In this document: positions 17,024 through 24,655 of the stretch, piece by piece | Numbering within the stretch: the first letter of the stretch is position 1 | Layout of the letters: the number at the start of each line of letters is the position of its first letter | Origin: Palsa-504 sp963790065 | Lineage (GTDB): Bacteria; Actinomycetota; Actinomycetes; Streptosporangiales; Streptosporangiaceae | DNA: 64,000 nt | Assembly (NCBI GenBank): GCA_963790065.1 | Contig: CAWBNK010000006.1 | Span: forward strand, 372,001 to 436,000 | Direction: 5' to 3' | Made by a program: the position numbers and the translations under genes | Notes under the pieces: model-generated | What the model was told of the DNA's origin: nothing | Database searches by the model: none | What the model saw: only the letters and a program-made list of their open reading frames with translations

Positions 17024-18064
17024 TTACCGCGGGCAGAAGGCCACGGCGACGGCCCCGGAGACCGGCCGGGGCCGGTCTCCGGGACGGGCCAGGTCCCGGT
17101 CGAACACGCGGCTGACCGAGTTCCCGGCCAGATCCTCCAGGACGGGATCGACGACGAGCCGGTGACCGCCGGGCGCCCAGGGCTGGCCCGGGGTCAGCCG
17201 CCACGATCGTTCACCGGGGCCAGGCGCCGGCCCGCCCGCTACCGGCAGTCCGTCGGGTCCGGTGACGTGCAGGCAGCGGGTGAGCAGGCCATGGTCCAGC
17301 GGCCGGCCGAACTCGACCTCCAGCGGCTCGCGGGTGCCGCCCGACGGCGCGAAGACGGTCCACGTGCCGGGGTCGACACGCCGTCGCTCGTCGGCGCCCA
17401 CCGCATACCTGCGCTCGGCCGCACTGCGCAGGCGGCGGCCGAGCGCATCGCGGAACCTGTCATCGACCACCACCCGGAACGGCTCGCCGCGGCGCAGCGG
17501 GTAGCCGGCCTGGGACTGGGCAGTCAGTCCCCGCTTGATCCGGGCGGGGTCGAGCAGGACCGTGAGCCGGCGGCGGTCGGCGCTCCACAGTTCGCTGCCC
17601 GCGGGCAGCACCGCTCCCGTCATGGGCTCGCTGCTGGCGGTATCGACCAGCTGGACGTGCGTAGCCGCGTAGCCCTGGCTCATCGGGGCCGAGAACCAGA
17701 GGTAGACCCGGAGCAGGTTGCGCGGTACCTCGGCCGCGGACGGGTAGATGGCGAGCACCTCGGTGCTGGCCGGCTGCTGCGGCCGGGGACGAGTCAGCAC
17801 GGCAGCGGTCGCGCCGCCGACGGCGATCGTGTAACTGGTGCCGTCTACGAACGGGAAGCGCGGCACGAAGCAGACGTCGTCCCCGTCGCGGACCAGCCGC
17901 CCGGCCATCGCCGGGAATCCTCCGGCGGCCACCTCGAGCTGCGGGCGGACCTCGAGCTGCGGGCGGACCTCGACGCCCAGCCCAGGAGCGAGGCCGCTCA
18001 GCCGGATGCAGTCGGCGGCGCCGCACCGCGACCACGCGATGCTGGCTGCGGCTGCGCCGCTCAC
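17024..18064 (-). CDS. Hypothetical protein with Ig-like (bacterial cohesion-type) repeats
   Basis: A 346-residue protein starting at GTG 18064, which overlaps the stop of the upstream gene by one base (TAGTG), so the two are coupled. No signal peptide is seen. The sequence is beta-rich, with blocks ending in patterns such as SYTIAVGGATAAVLT, VYLWFSAPMSQG and LVVDPVLEDLAGNSVSRVFDRDL. These resemble bacterial Ig-like SbsA-type domains, which often have VVxPxLEDLAGN motifs. An 18-base tandem duplication gives VRPQLE twice near residues 33-44. I do not recognise the function; binding of a partner or ligand together with the propeller-like neighbour is possible. Confidence 0.6.
   Translation of the reverse strand: MSGAAAASIAWSRCGAADCIRLSGLAPGLGVEVRPQLEVRPQLEVAAGGFPAMAGRLVRDGDDVCFVPRFPFVDGTSYTIAVGGATAAVLTRPRPQQPASTEVLAIYPSAAEVPRNLLRVYLWFSAPMSQGYAATHVQLVDTASSEPMTGAVLPAGSELWSADRRRLTVLLDPARIKRGLTAQSQAGYPLRRGEPFRVVVDDRFRDALGRRLRSAAERRYAVGADERRRVDPGTWTVFAPSGGTREPLEVEFGRPLDHGLLTRCLHVTGPDGLPVAGGPAPGPGERSWRLTPGQPWAPGGHRLVVDPVLEDLAGNSVSRVFDRDLARPGDRPRPVSGAVAVAFCPR
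17054..17083. terminator. Strong hairpin near convergent gene ends
   Basis: CCCGGAGACCGGC (17054-17066) pairs perfectly with 17071-17083 over a 4-base loop. It lies inside the last codons of the minus-strand gene and 42 bases past the glutathione peroxidase stop. It could terminate transcription of the latter, but being coding sequence the case is weaker. Confidence 0.45.
17931..17966. repeat. In-frame 18-bp tandem duplication
   Basis: ACCTCGAGCTGCGGGCGG occurs twice in tandem (17931-17948, 17949-17966), giving a duplicated VRPQLE in the protein encoded on the minus strand. The copies are identical, so the event looks recent. Confidence 0.9.
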
Positions 18065-19170
18065 TAGAGCGAGGCGGTCTTCAGCGAACGCAGGTGACGC
18101 CGGCCGTCCCCGTCGACCTGCAGGGCGAGCACGTAGCCGCCGTTCAGGTTGGCCAGGCGGGTAATGCCCTGCAGGTCCTTGGTCTCCCTGGGCACGCCGA
18201 CCGGCTCCCGCGGCGTCGTGAGCGGCGCCTGGCCGTCGATGTCGCGGCAGGCGATCCTGATCAGGCCGTGGGAGGAATTGGCCACCAGCAGGTACTCCTC
18301 GCCCTCGTCGGCGAACGACACCATGTCGAGCGGCTGGTTCATCGAGCCGAGCTCGGCCACGGTCCGTCCGACCACCTTGCTGCCGGCGGCCAGGCCGGCC
18401 AGCGGGAAGTGCACCACCGGCGTGCAGGTGTAGCTGGCCAGTATGCTCGCGCCGTGATCGTACGGGACGAACGTACGGATCGGCGCCGCCGTCTCCCATT
18501 TCCCGTGTGACACGTGGAAGATCTCGAGGCTGTTGCCGGTCACGTCGGCCCCGAACGGGAACGGTATCCGGCGCAGCCGGGAGGAGAACTCCTCGTTCGA
18601 CAGCCCCGCGACCAGCAGCGTACCGGGGTCCCCGTCGACGTAGGCCATGTCGGTGACCGTCGAGGTCCGGATCGGTCGCCGCAGGATACGGATTGTCCGC
18701 CCGCCGTACGTGACCTCCTCGCCCTGGTCGCCGGAGGGCAGCGTGATGTCCTGTCGCTGGTCATCCTCGCCGGGGGCGTCGCCGATCGCCGTCTGCGCGA
18801 CAGGTACCTGGCCGAGCGGGACATCCGTGACCGCGCCGTCGGGGACGCCGATCCGCACCAGCACCGCCTGGCCGGCATCGCCGTGGCCGCGCTGCACCGA
18901 CAGGTACACGCTGTGCGATACCGGGTGCACCGCCATGTCCCTGATGTCGACGTCGCTGGCCGCGCAGCCCAGGTAGGAACCGATCCGCGCGTCCACGTCC
19001 GCCAGGTCGAACGGCTCCGGCCCGGCCGAACGGCCCGGGTCGGCCACATCCACCGCGAACACCGTGGCCGAGCCGTTGTCGGCCAGGAACAAGATCCCGG
19101 CCGGCCCGAACATGATCGGGCCCGCGGACTGCACGTCCGCTGATCCGGGCCGCAGCCCATACTCACTCAT
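18064..19170 (-). CDS. Hypothetical protein, beta-propeller-like
   Basis: A 368-residue protein with ATG start behind GAGGTCG. It has repeated strand blocks of the kind found in lactonase or NHL-type propellers: GPAGILFLADNGSATVFAVDV, DMAVHPVSHSVYLSVQRG, DMAYVDGDPGTLLVAGLSNEEF, and MVSFADEGEEYLLVANSSHGLIRI. No signal peptide is seen. It could be a binding or scaffolding protein, or an enzyme of the propeller class. It is coupled to the downstream Ig-like gene by a one-base stop/start overlap, so the two products probably act together. No specific function can be given. Confidence 0.65.
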   Translation of the reverse strand: MSEYGLRPGSADVQSAGPIMFGPAGILFLADNGSATVFAVDVADPGRSAGPEPFDLADVDARIGSYLGCAASDVDIRDMAVHPVSHSVYLSVQRGHGDAGQAVLVRIGVPDGAVTDVPLGQVPVAQTAIGDAPGEDDQRQDITLPSGDQGEEVTYGGRTIRILRRPIRTSTVTDMAYVDGDPGTLLVAGLSNEEFSSRLRRIPFPFGADVTGNSLEIFHVSHGKWETAAPIRTFVPYDHGASILASYTCTPVVHFPLAGLAAGSKVVGRTVAELGSMNQPLDMVSFADEGEEYLLVANSSHGLIRIACRDIDGQAPLTTPREPVGVPRETKDLQGITRLANLNGGYVLALQVDGDGRRHLRSLKTASL

Positions 19171-19278
19171 TGCGACCTCACTTCGCGTCTCCGGCCGGCG
19201 GCCAGCCGGTATAACTGTAGCCCGGCCTCCGTTTCGGTGTCCGGACGGGCCTCGGCACGGCCCGGCTGGGCGCTAACG

Positions 19279-19294
19279 TTTGCCTACCGGCAAA
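19279..19294. promoter_or_regulatory. Candidate operator of the DHA2/MerR unit
   Basis: TTTGCCTACCGGCAAA is a perfect dyad (6-base arms, 4-base centre), directly followed by TATAAC as a possible -10 box and about 50 bases before the pump start at 19344. It is a plausible site for the MerR protein encoded downstream. Confidence 0.45.
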
Positions 19295-19343
19295 TATAAC
19301 GTTAACGTCAGAGTCAGGGTCGGGGATCTCGAGAGGAGCACGC

Positions 19344-21179
19344 ATGAAGGCCGGGGTACCAGCGCAGCAGGAGGACCTGGCCGACGGCGGCAGCGGCAGC
19401 GGGATGAGCAAGAACTACAAGTGGATCGCCCTGTCGAACACCACGCTGGGCATCTTGATGGTGACGATCAACCAGTCGATCCTGCTGATCTCGCTTCCTG
19501 ACCTGTTCCGCGGCATCAAGCTGAATCCGCTCACCCCCGGCAACACCTCGTACTTCCTCTGGGTGTTCATGGGCTTCGTGCTGGTCACGGCGGTGCTGGT
19601 GGTCAGCCTGGGCCGGGTGGGCGACATGTACGGCCGGGTGAAGATGTACAACCTCGGCTTCGCGGTCTTCACGGTCTTCTCGATCCTGCTGTCGGTGACG
19701 TGGCTCACTGGCCCGGCAGGCGCGCTCTGGATCATCATCATGCGGATCTTCCAGGGGGTCGGCGGCGCGTTCCTGTTTGCCAACTCCAGCGCGATCTTGA
19801 CCGATGCCTTCCCCGCCGAAGAGCGGGGCAAGGCCATGGGCATCAACGGCATCGCCGCGGTGGGCGGGTCGTTCCTCGGCCTGATCCTCGGCGGGGTGCT
19901 GGCTCCCGTGCAGTGGCGCCTGGTGTTCCTGGTGTCGGTGCCGTTCGGCGTGTTCGGCACGGTGTGGGCCTACCTCAAGCTGCGCGACAACGGCGTGCGG
20001 ATCCCGGCCAAGATCGACTGGCTGGGCAACTTGCTGTTCGCCATCGGGCTGATCTCGCTGCTGACCGGCATCGTGTACTCGCTGCTGCCTTACGGCGGGA
20101 GCCCGACCGGCTGGGCCAACCCGTGGGTGCTGACCGCGATCTTCGGCGGCATCGCGGTGCTGGTCCTGTTCGGCTGGGTGGAGACCAGGGTGGCCCAGCC
20201 GATGTTCCGCCTCGACCTGTTCCGGATCAGGGCGTTCACCCTCGGCAACATCGCCGGCCTGCTCGGCGCGCTGGGCCGCGGCGGCATCCAGTTCATGCTG
20301 ATCATCTGGCTGCAGGGCATCTGGCTGCCGCAGCACGGCTACAGCTTCAGCCGGACGCCGCTGTGGGCGGGCATCTACATGGTCCCGCTGACCATCGGGT
20401 TCCTCCTGGTCGGCCCGCTCGCCGGAGCGCTGTCTGACCGCTCCGGGGCCAGGGTGCTGTCCACCGCGGGCCTGCTCGTGTCGGGCGCGAGCTTCCTGCT
20501 GCTTGAGCTGCTGCCGATCAACTTCAGCTACATCTGGTTCGCGCTGCTGATCTTCGTGTTCGCGGTCGGCATGGGCATGTTCTTCTCGCCCAACCAGGCG
20601 GCGGTCATGAACAGCCTGCCCCCCGACCAGCGCGGCGCGGGCGCCGGGATGCTCAACACGTTCCAGAACTCCGCCACCGTGCTGTCCATGGGCCTGTTCT
20701 TCACCATCGTGACCCTCGGCCTGGCCTCCCAGCTGCCCAGCCACCTGTACCAGGGGCTGACCGCCGCTGGCGTGGCTCCGGGCCCGGCCCACCTCGTGGC
20801 CAACGAACCGCCGATCGGCAGCCTGTTCTCCGCGTTCCTCGGCCTGAACCCGATCAAGGAACTGCTCGGTCCCACCGGCGCGCTGCAGCACATGTCCCCC
20901 CACCAGGTCGCCTACATCACCGGCCGGTCGTTCTTCCCGCAGCTGATCGAGGGGCCCTTCGCGCACGGCATGCACCTGGCCTTCACCTTCGCCGCCATCG
21001 CGACCGGGATCGCCATCATCGCCTCTGCCCTGCGCCCCAAGCGCTACCTGCACACCGCCGAACCGCTGCTCGAGGAACTGGCCGAGGGCGCGGCCGAGAC
21101 GGGCGGGCTGGTCGGCCTGGACGAGACGGCGGACCTGCCCGGCCTGTCGGGCGGCACGAGCGGGCGCGGGAGCGGGTGA
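19344..21179 (+). CDS. DHA2-family MFS efflux pump, MerR-linked
   Basis: A 611-residue membrane transporter with about 14 TM segments, closely similar to the pump at 14002 (both have SNTTLG, SLPD, FRGI and LNPLTPGNTSYFLW in TM1-TM2). The first TM reads LMVTINQSILLISLPD, with Asn where the usual DHA2 Asp is expected and where the paralog has Asp. The A-motif is LGRVGDMYGRVKMYN. The start has AGAGGAGCACGC. The C-terminal tail (residues about 570-611) is acidic and Gly-rich. A merR gene starts 4 bases after the stop. The Asn substitution may change the charge or substrate range. Confidence 0.88.
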   Translation: MKAGVPAQQEDLADGGSGSGMSKNYKWIALSNTTLGILMVTINQSILLISLPDLFRGIKLNPLTPGNTSYFLWVFMGFVLVTAVLVVSLGRVGDMYGRVKMYNLGFAVFTVFSILLSVTWLTGPAGALWIIIMRIFQGVGGAFLFANSSAILTDAFPAEERGKAMGINGIAAVGGSFLGLILGGVLAPVQWRLVFLVSVPFGVFGTVWAYLKLRDNGVRIPAKIDWLGNLLFAIGLISLLTGIVYSLLPYGGSPTGWANPWVLTAIFGGIAVLVLFGWVETRVAQPMFRLDLFRIRAFTLGNIAGLLGALGRGGIQFMLIIWLQGIWLPQHGYSFSRTPLWAGIYMVPLTIGFLLVGPLAGALSDRSGARVLSTAGLLVSGASFLLLELLPINFSYIWFALLIFVFAVGMGMFFSPNQAAVMNSLPPDQRGAGAGMLNTFQNSATVLSMGLFFTIVTLGLASQLPSHLYQGLTAAGVAPGPAHLVANEPPIGSLFSAFLGLNPIKELLGPTGALQHMSPHQVAYITGRSFFPQLIEGPFAHGMHLAFTFAAIATGIAIIASALRPKRYLHTAEPLLEELAEGAAETGGLVGLDETADLPGLSGGTSGRGSG

Positions 21180-22590
21180 TCCCGTGACCGGCCAGGGCCA
21201 GGACACCGCCGCGGGTCAGCTGCTCGGCATCGGCGCCGCGGCGGCGCGCACCGGGGCCTCCGAACGGGCGCTCCGCTATTACCAGCAGATCGGCCTGCTC
21301 ACCCCCTGCGCCAGCACGCCCGGCGGCATGCGCCGCTACTCCGAGGACGACCTGGCCCGGGTGGCGCGCATCCGGCAGCTGCAGGCCCTGCTCGGGCTGA
21401 ACCTCGACGAGATCGCCGTCGTCCTGAGCCACGAAGACCGGCTCGCGGAGATCAAGCAGGCCTGGCGGCACGAGGACACCAGCGCGGCCGAGCGCCGGGG
21501 GCTGGCCGCGGAAAGCCTGCGGCTGCAGGAGGAACTCCGGGTCACCGTCCAGGCCAAGCGGCAGGCCATCGACGGCTTCCTCGCCGACCTGGACGCCCGC
21601 ATTTCCCGCACGCGCGACCTGCTCGACCAGATGACCGCTCCGGCCGCCTCCCCGACGTAAGGCCGTCCAGCAGGTAAGCCCGGTGATTTCGGTCCCCTGA
21701 CCGTCCCGCGGTAACACGCCGGCGGCCGCGGCCAGCGCCTCGAGCTTGGCCGGATGCCACGGCCGCGGCGTGGACAGCACGATCCGCTGCACGCCGATCC
21801 CGGCGAAGGAAGAAAGGTACTCAGCGATGGCCTCCGGCGGTCCCGCGAAGCCTCCGCCGTCCGCGGCCCCGGCGCCCGCCGCGAGCCGGACCGACACCAT
21901 GACGCTGGTCTCGACCTGGCCTGCGCGCCCGGAGGCGGCCTCGCGCTCACGCAGCTCGGTGATGCGCTCGGCGATGACCGCCCGGGCTCCGGTCCCGTTC
22001 CATCCGGTGGCCAAGCGCGCCGCGATAGCGACCGACTGCTTCGACGCCCCGCCGATCAGGATGGGCGCGGGCCGCTGGACCGGGCGCGGCCGCAGCTGGG
22101 CGCCGTTCAGCGGGTACCGGCCGCTCACGCTCACCGGCCCTTCGGCATTCCACAGCGCGGCGATGGTCTCGGCCGCCGCCGCGAGCATGGCCAGCCGCTC
22201 ACCCGGCGCCGGGAAACCGAACCCGAAGACCTCGTGCTCCTCGGCATTCCAGCCCGCGCCGATGCCGATCTCCGCCCGTCCCCCGGTGATGACGTCCAGG
22301 GTCTGCAGGGCCCGGGCCAGCATCACCGGATGCCGCATGGTGACCGGCGAGACCATGCACCCGAGCCGGATGCGCTCGGTCAGCGGCCCCAGCGCCACCG
22401 CCAGCGACAGCGCGTCGAGCACGCCGAGTTCGGGCAGGAAACCGGCCACGCCCATCAGGTGGTCGGTGGCGTAGAAGGTGTCGAAGCCCAGGCGCTCGGC
22501 GGTGCGGGCCACGTCCACCACCTCGGGCCAGGTCAGGGTCAGCGTGCCGGCCAGGCTGTAGCGCAGCGGCTGGCCCAGCGGTTCCACCAC
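21016..22590 (-). CDS. LLM-class (F420-type) oxidoreductase with anomalous C-terminal read-through
   Basis: Residues 1 to about 305 are a luciferase-like monooxygenase fold (TERIRLGCMVSPVTMRHP, LQTLDVITGGRAEIGIGAGWN, APILIGGASK), as in F420-dependent oxidoreductases. The family usually ends here. No stop codon occurs until 21016, so the frame continues about 220 residues through the antisense of merR and the end of the DHA2 gene, and the translation there has no fold character. The start GTG at 22590 follows GAGGAG. Either the native stop was lost or a frameshift near 21700 hides it. The functional domain is 21661-22590. It is divergent from the SDR at 22726. Confidence 0.75.
   Translation of the reverse strand: MVEPLGQPLRYSLAGTLTLTWPEVVDVARTAERLGFDTFYATDHLMGVAGFLPELGVLDALSLAVALGPLTERIRLGCMVSPVTMRHPVMLARALQTLDVITGGRAEIGIGAGWNAEEHEVFGFGFPAPGERLAMLAAAAETIAALWNAEGPVSVSGRYPLNGAQLRPRPVQRPAPILIGGASKQSVAIAARLATGWNGTGARAVIAERITELREREAASGRAGQVETSVMVSVRLAAGAGAADGGGFAGPPEAIAEYLSSFAGIGVQRIVLSTPRPWHPAKLEALAAAAGVLPRDGQGTEITGLTCWTALRRGGGRSGHLVEQVARAGNAGVQVGEEAVDGLPLGLDGDPEFLLQPQAFRGQPPALGRAGVLVPPGLLDLREPVFVAQDDGDLVEVQPEQGLQLPDARHPGQVVLGVAAHAAGRAGAGGEQADLLVIAERPFGGPGARRRGADAEQLTRGGVLALAGHGITRSRARSCRPTGRAGPPSRPGRPARPSRPRPRPVPRAAVRRCAGSAWGAGQRR
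21184..21660 (+). CDS. MerR-family transcriptional regulator
   Basis: A 158-residue protein with GTG start. The N-terminal helix-turn-helix is GIGAAAARTGASERALRYYQQIGLL, followed by the wing RRYSEDDLARVARIRQLQALLGLNLDEI. A long coiled coil (residues about 85-145) serves dimerisation. No Cys metal-binding cluster is seen, so it is a drug- or stress-sensing MerR rather than a metal sensor. It is 4 bases downstream of the DHA2 pump gene and very likely controls it. The gene lies entirely within the opposite-strand frame of the LLM oxidoreductase (21016-22590), which is odd. Confidence 0.88.
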   Translation: MTGQGQDTAAGQLLGIGAAAARTGASERALRYYQQIGLLTPCASTPGGMRRYSEDDLARVARIRQLQALLGLNLDEIAVVLSHEDRLAEIKQAWRHEDTSAAERRGLAAESLRLQEELRVTVQAKRQAIDGFLADLDARISRTRDLLDQMTAPAASPT

Positions 22591-22689
22591 GACGCGCCAC
22601 TCCTCACGCAGGTACCAGCCAGAACCCGGCCGCCTCGCGTTGACCAGGACCGGAGCCAGGCGTACCGTGAGCTAAAAGATTGACCTTTG

Positions 22690-22701
22690 TAGAATATTCT
22701 A
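22690..22701. promoter_or_regulatory. Palindrome in divergent LLM/SDR promoter
   Basis: TAGAATATTCTA is a perfect 12-base palindrome, further flanked by TTG and CAA, in the AT-rich region between two divergent genes. It is a candidate operator for a TetR- or MarR-like regulator not encoded nearby. Confidence 0.4.
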
Positions 22702-22725
22702 ACAACTTTGCGGGACGTGAGGCCA

Positions 22726-24483
22726 GTGCCCAAGCAGCAGCGGGTCGCCGTCGTGACCGGTGCCGGCGGCGGCATCGGCGGTGCCGTGGCGGCCGAGCTG
22801 GCCCGCCGGGGCCTGGCCGTCGTGGTCATGGACCCGGGTGTCGGCCTGCACGGCGAGCCGCTGGACGAGCCGACCGCGGCGGCCACCGCCCAGCGGATCA
22901 CCGAGGCGGGCGGGACCGCCCGCGCCTCGGTCGCGTCGGTGACCGACCGGGCCGCGCTGCGGGCCCTGTTCCGCGAGGTGGTCACCGAGTTCGGCTCGCT
23001 GGACGTCGTGGTCAACCCGGCCGGCATCGTGCCCGCCGAGCAGTTCCCGCACGCCTCGCAGCAGGACTGGAACCGGGTCATCGGCATTCACCTGGGCGGC
23101 TACCTGAACGTCCTGGCCGAGGCGCTGCCGCTCATGGTCACCGCCGGGTCCGGGCGGATCGTCGGCGTGACCTCAGGCGCGGGCCTGGCCCGGGCCGCCG
23201 CGGCCAGCGCCGCCTACGGCTGCGCCAAGCGCGCCGTAGCCGCGGTGACCTGGGAACTCGGCGCCCGGCTGCCCGACGGCGTGACGCTGAACGCGCTGTC
23301 GCCGATCGCGTCGACCCGGATGAGCAGGCCCAGCGCCCCGGTGACGGCCAGCACTAGCCCGCCCGGCCGGCGCGTCCACCAGGGCCTGGACCTGTCCGCC
23401 CTCCCCCCGCCGCAGGACATGGCTCCGGTCGCGGCCTACCTGGCGGGCGAGCCGGCCTGCACCGGGCAGATCATCTTCTCGGCTGGTCCCGAGCTGTCCC
23501 TGATCGGTCCGCCCCGGCTGATCGAGGCTTTTTCTGCCGAACGATCCAGCGATCTCGCCCTCGCCCTGGACACCCTGGGACCCGTGGTGCTGCGCCCCGC
23601 CGACGGCCAGCAGCGCACTACCGGCGGCGCCAATGCCCGGGTCGGCGCCGTCTTCGACCAGCCCGGCCGGACCAGCGCCACCGGCGCGAACGGATCGCGC
23701 CCTGGCCGCTGCCTGATCGTCTCCGATCACGCCGCCCTGGCCGGCGCGGTCGCCGCCGCCGTCACCCGTTCCGGCCTGGCCCCCCTCGGCCTGGGTGCCC
23801 GGCCAGGCTCCGGCGGATCGGGCGTCGCTGGCCCGGCTTCCGGTCACCTGGCTGGCCCGCTGCCCGCCGGGTTCGACGCGGCGGAGGAGGCCCTGAACCG
23901 GGCCGCGGACGCGGCCGGCGGCGTCGACGCCATCGTGATCGCGCTCGGTCCCTTCGCCGGAACGGCCGGACCCGGCGACCCGTCCTGGCCGGAAGTGCTG
24001 GCCGGGCACGGCGAGGTCGTCGGGCAGGTGCTGGCCCACGCGGGCTGGCTGAGCGCCGCGGCCAGGTACGCGGCAGGCCGCTCACGGCCGGTCCGGGTCG
24101 TCCACCTGGCCGACGCCACCTCCCCCGGGCTGCGCCCCGGCGCCCAGGCCGTCGCGCAGCTGGCCCGGTGCGCCAACGAGGTCCAGCCGGACCTGCTCGA
24201 CGTGTTCTGCGTCGCCGTCGAGACCGCGTCGCCCGCCGACCAGCATCCGGTGGCCGAACTAGGCGCCTGGCTGGTTCGTTCGGATCAATCAAACGCCCTG
24301 CGCGGCGCGGAACTGTTCGCCCGGCCCGGCTGGATGGGCCTGCGCAGCCATCCCGGCCCGGTGGCCACGCTGTCGCACGGGACGGCCGCGCTGCCGGCCT
24401 GGATCGACGATTGGCTGCGGGAAACCATCCCGCTGACCGGGGCCCCCGGAGCGCGCCCGCGCCAGGCCGAGCCGGCCGGATGA
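22726..24483 (+). CDS. SDR fused to a second Rossmann-like domain
   Basis: A protein of about 585 residues. The N-terminal 270 residues form an SDR: VVTGAGGGIGGAVAAELARRG, a Ser in VGVTSGAG, and YGCAK as the catalytic Tyr-x-x-x-Lys. A Ser/Gly-rich linker follows, then a second alpha/beta domain (about 330-560) with RCLIVSDHAALAGAVAAAV and VDAIVIALGPFAG. This lacks the catalytic motifs and looks like a degenerate SDR or regulatory half. Start choice is unsure: TTG 22708, GTG 22717 or GTG 22726; the last is close to the fold start. The stop is created at the junction of a 47-bp tandem duplication. The substrate is unknown. Confidence 0.75.
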   Translation: MPKQQRVAVVTGAGGGIGGAVAAELARRGLAVVVMDPGVGLHGEPLDEPTAAATAQRITEAGGTARASVASVTDRAALRALFREVVTEFGSLDVVVNPAGIVPAEQFPHASQQDWNRVIGIHLGGYLNVLAEALPLMVTAGSGRIVGVTSGAGLARAAAASAAYGCAKRAVAAVTWELGARLPDGVTLNALSPIASTRMSRPSAPVTASTSPPGRRVHQGLDLSALPPPQDMAPVAAYLAGEPACTGQIIFSAGPELSLIGPPRLIEAFSAERSSDLALALDTLGPVVLRPADGQQRTTGGANARVGAVFDQPGRTSATGANGSRPGRCLIVSDHAALAGAVAAAVTRSGLAPLGLGARPGSGGSGVAGPASGHLAGPLPAGFDAAEEALNRAADAAGGVDAIVIALGPFAGTAGPGDPSWPEVLAGHGEVVGQVLAHAGWLSAAARYAAGRSRPVRVVHLADATSPGLRPGAQAVAQLARCANEVQPDLLDVFCVAVETASPADQHPVAELGAWLVRSDQSNALRGAELFARPGWMGLRSHPGPVATLSHGTAALPAWIDDWLRETIPLTGAPGARPRQAEPAG

Positions 24484-24527
24484 CCGGGGCCCCCGGAGCG
24501 CGGCCGCGCCAGGCCGAGGCGGCCGGA
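24434..24527 (+). repeat. 47-bp tandem duplication spanning a gene end
   Basis: Two copies of 47 bases (24434-24480 and 24481-24527) differ at only two visible positions. The first encodes the final residues of the SDR fusion protein. Its stop codon TGA (24481-24483) is the first triplet of the second copy, so the duplication created or moved the stop. Confidence 0.9.
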
Positions 24528-24564
24528 TGACCGGCGCCGGTCCCGGCCGGCCCGGGCCAGACCG

Positions 24565-24593
24565 TTGACGCGGCTAGCCAAAGATTCGATAAT
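24565..24593 (+). promoter_or_regulatory. Sigma70-like promoter of the acyl-CoA dehydrogenase operon
   Basis: TTGACG (24565-24570) and GATAAT (24588-24593) have an ideal 17-base spacer, 63 bases before the ATG at 24656. Further AT-rich bases (TCTATAAGTAATC) follow directly. Assigned by inspection. Confidence 0.55.
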
Positions 24594-24655
24594 TCTATAA
24601 GTAATCGACGCGGTGCTGACCGCCGCGACCGTCTCGGACCGAAAGCAGACAGGCC

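Noticed and set aside
16311..17204. Minus-strand frame with Cys/Leu/Val repeats (LVCVGLSVLACL)
   Set aside because: It is only the antisense translation of the 14-bp minisatellite and glutathione peroxidase gene; no start or RBS fits.
19314..21206. 630-codon minus-strand frame opposite the DHA2 pump
   Set aside because: Its Gln/Arg/His-rich sequence is the antisense product of a membrane protein gene.
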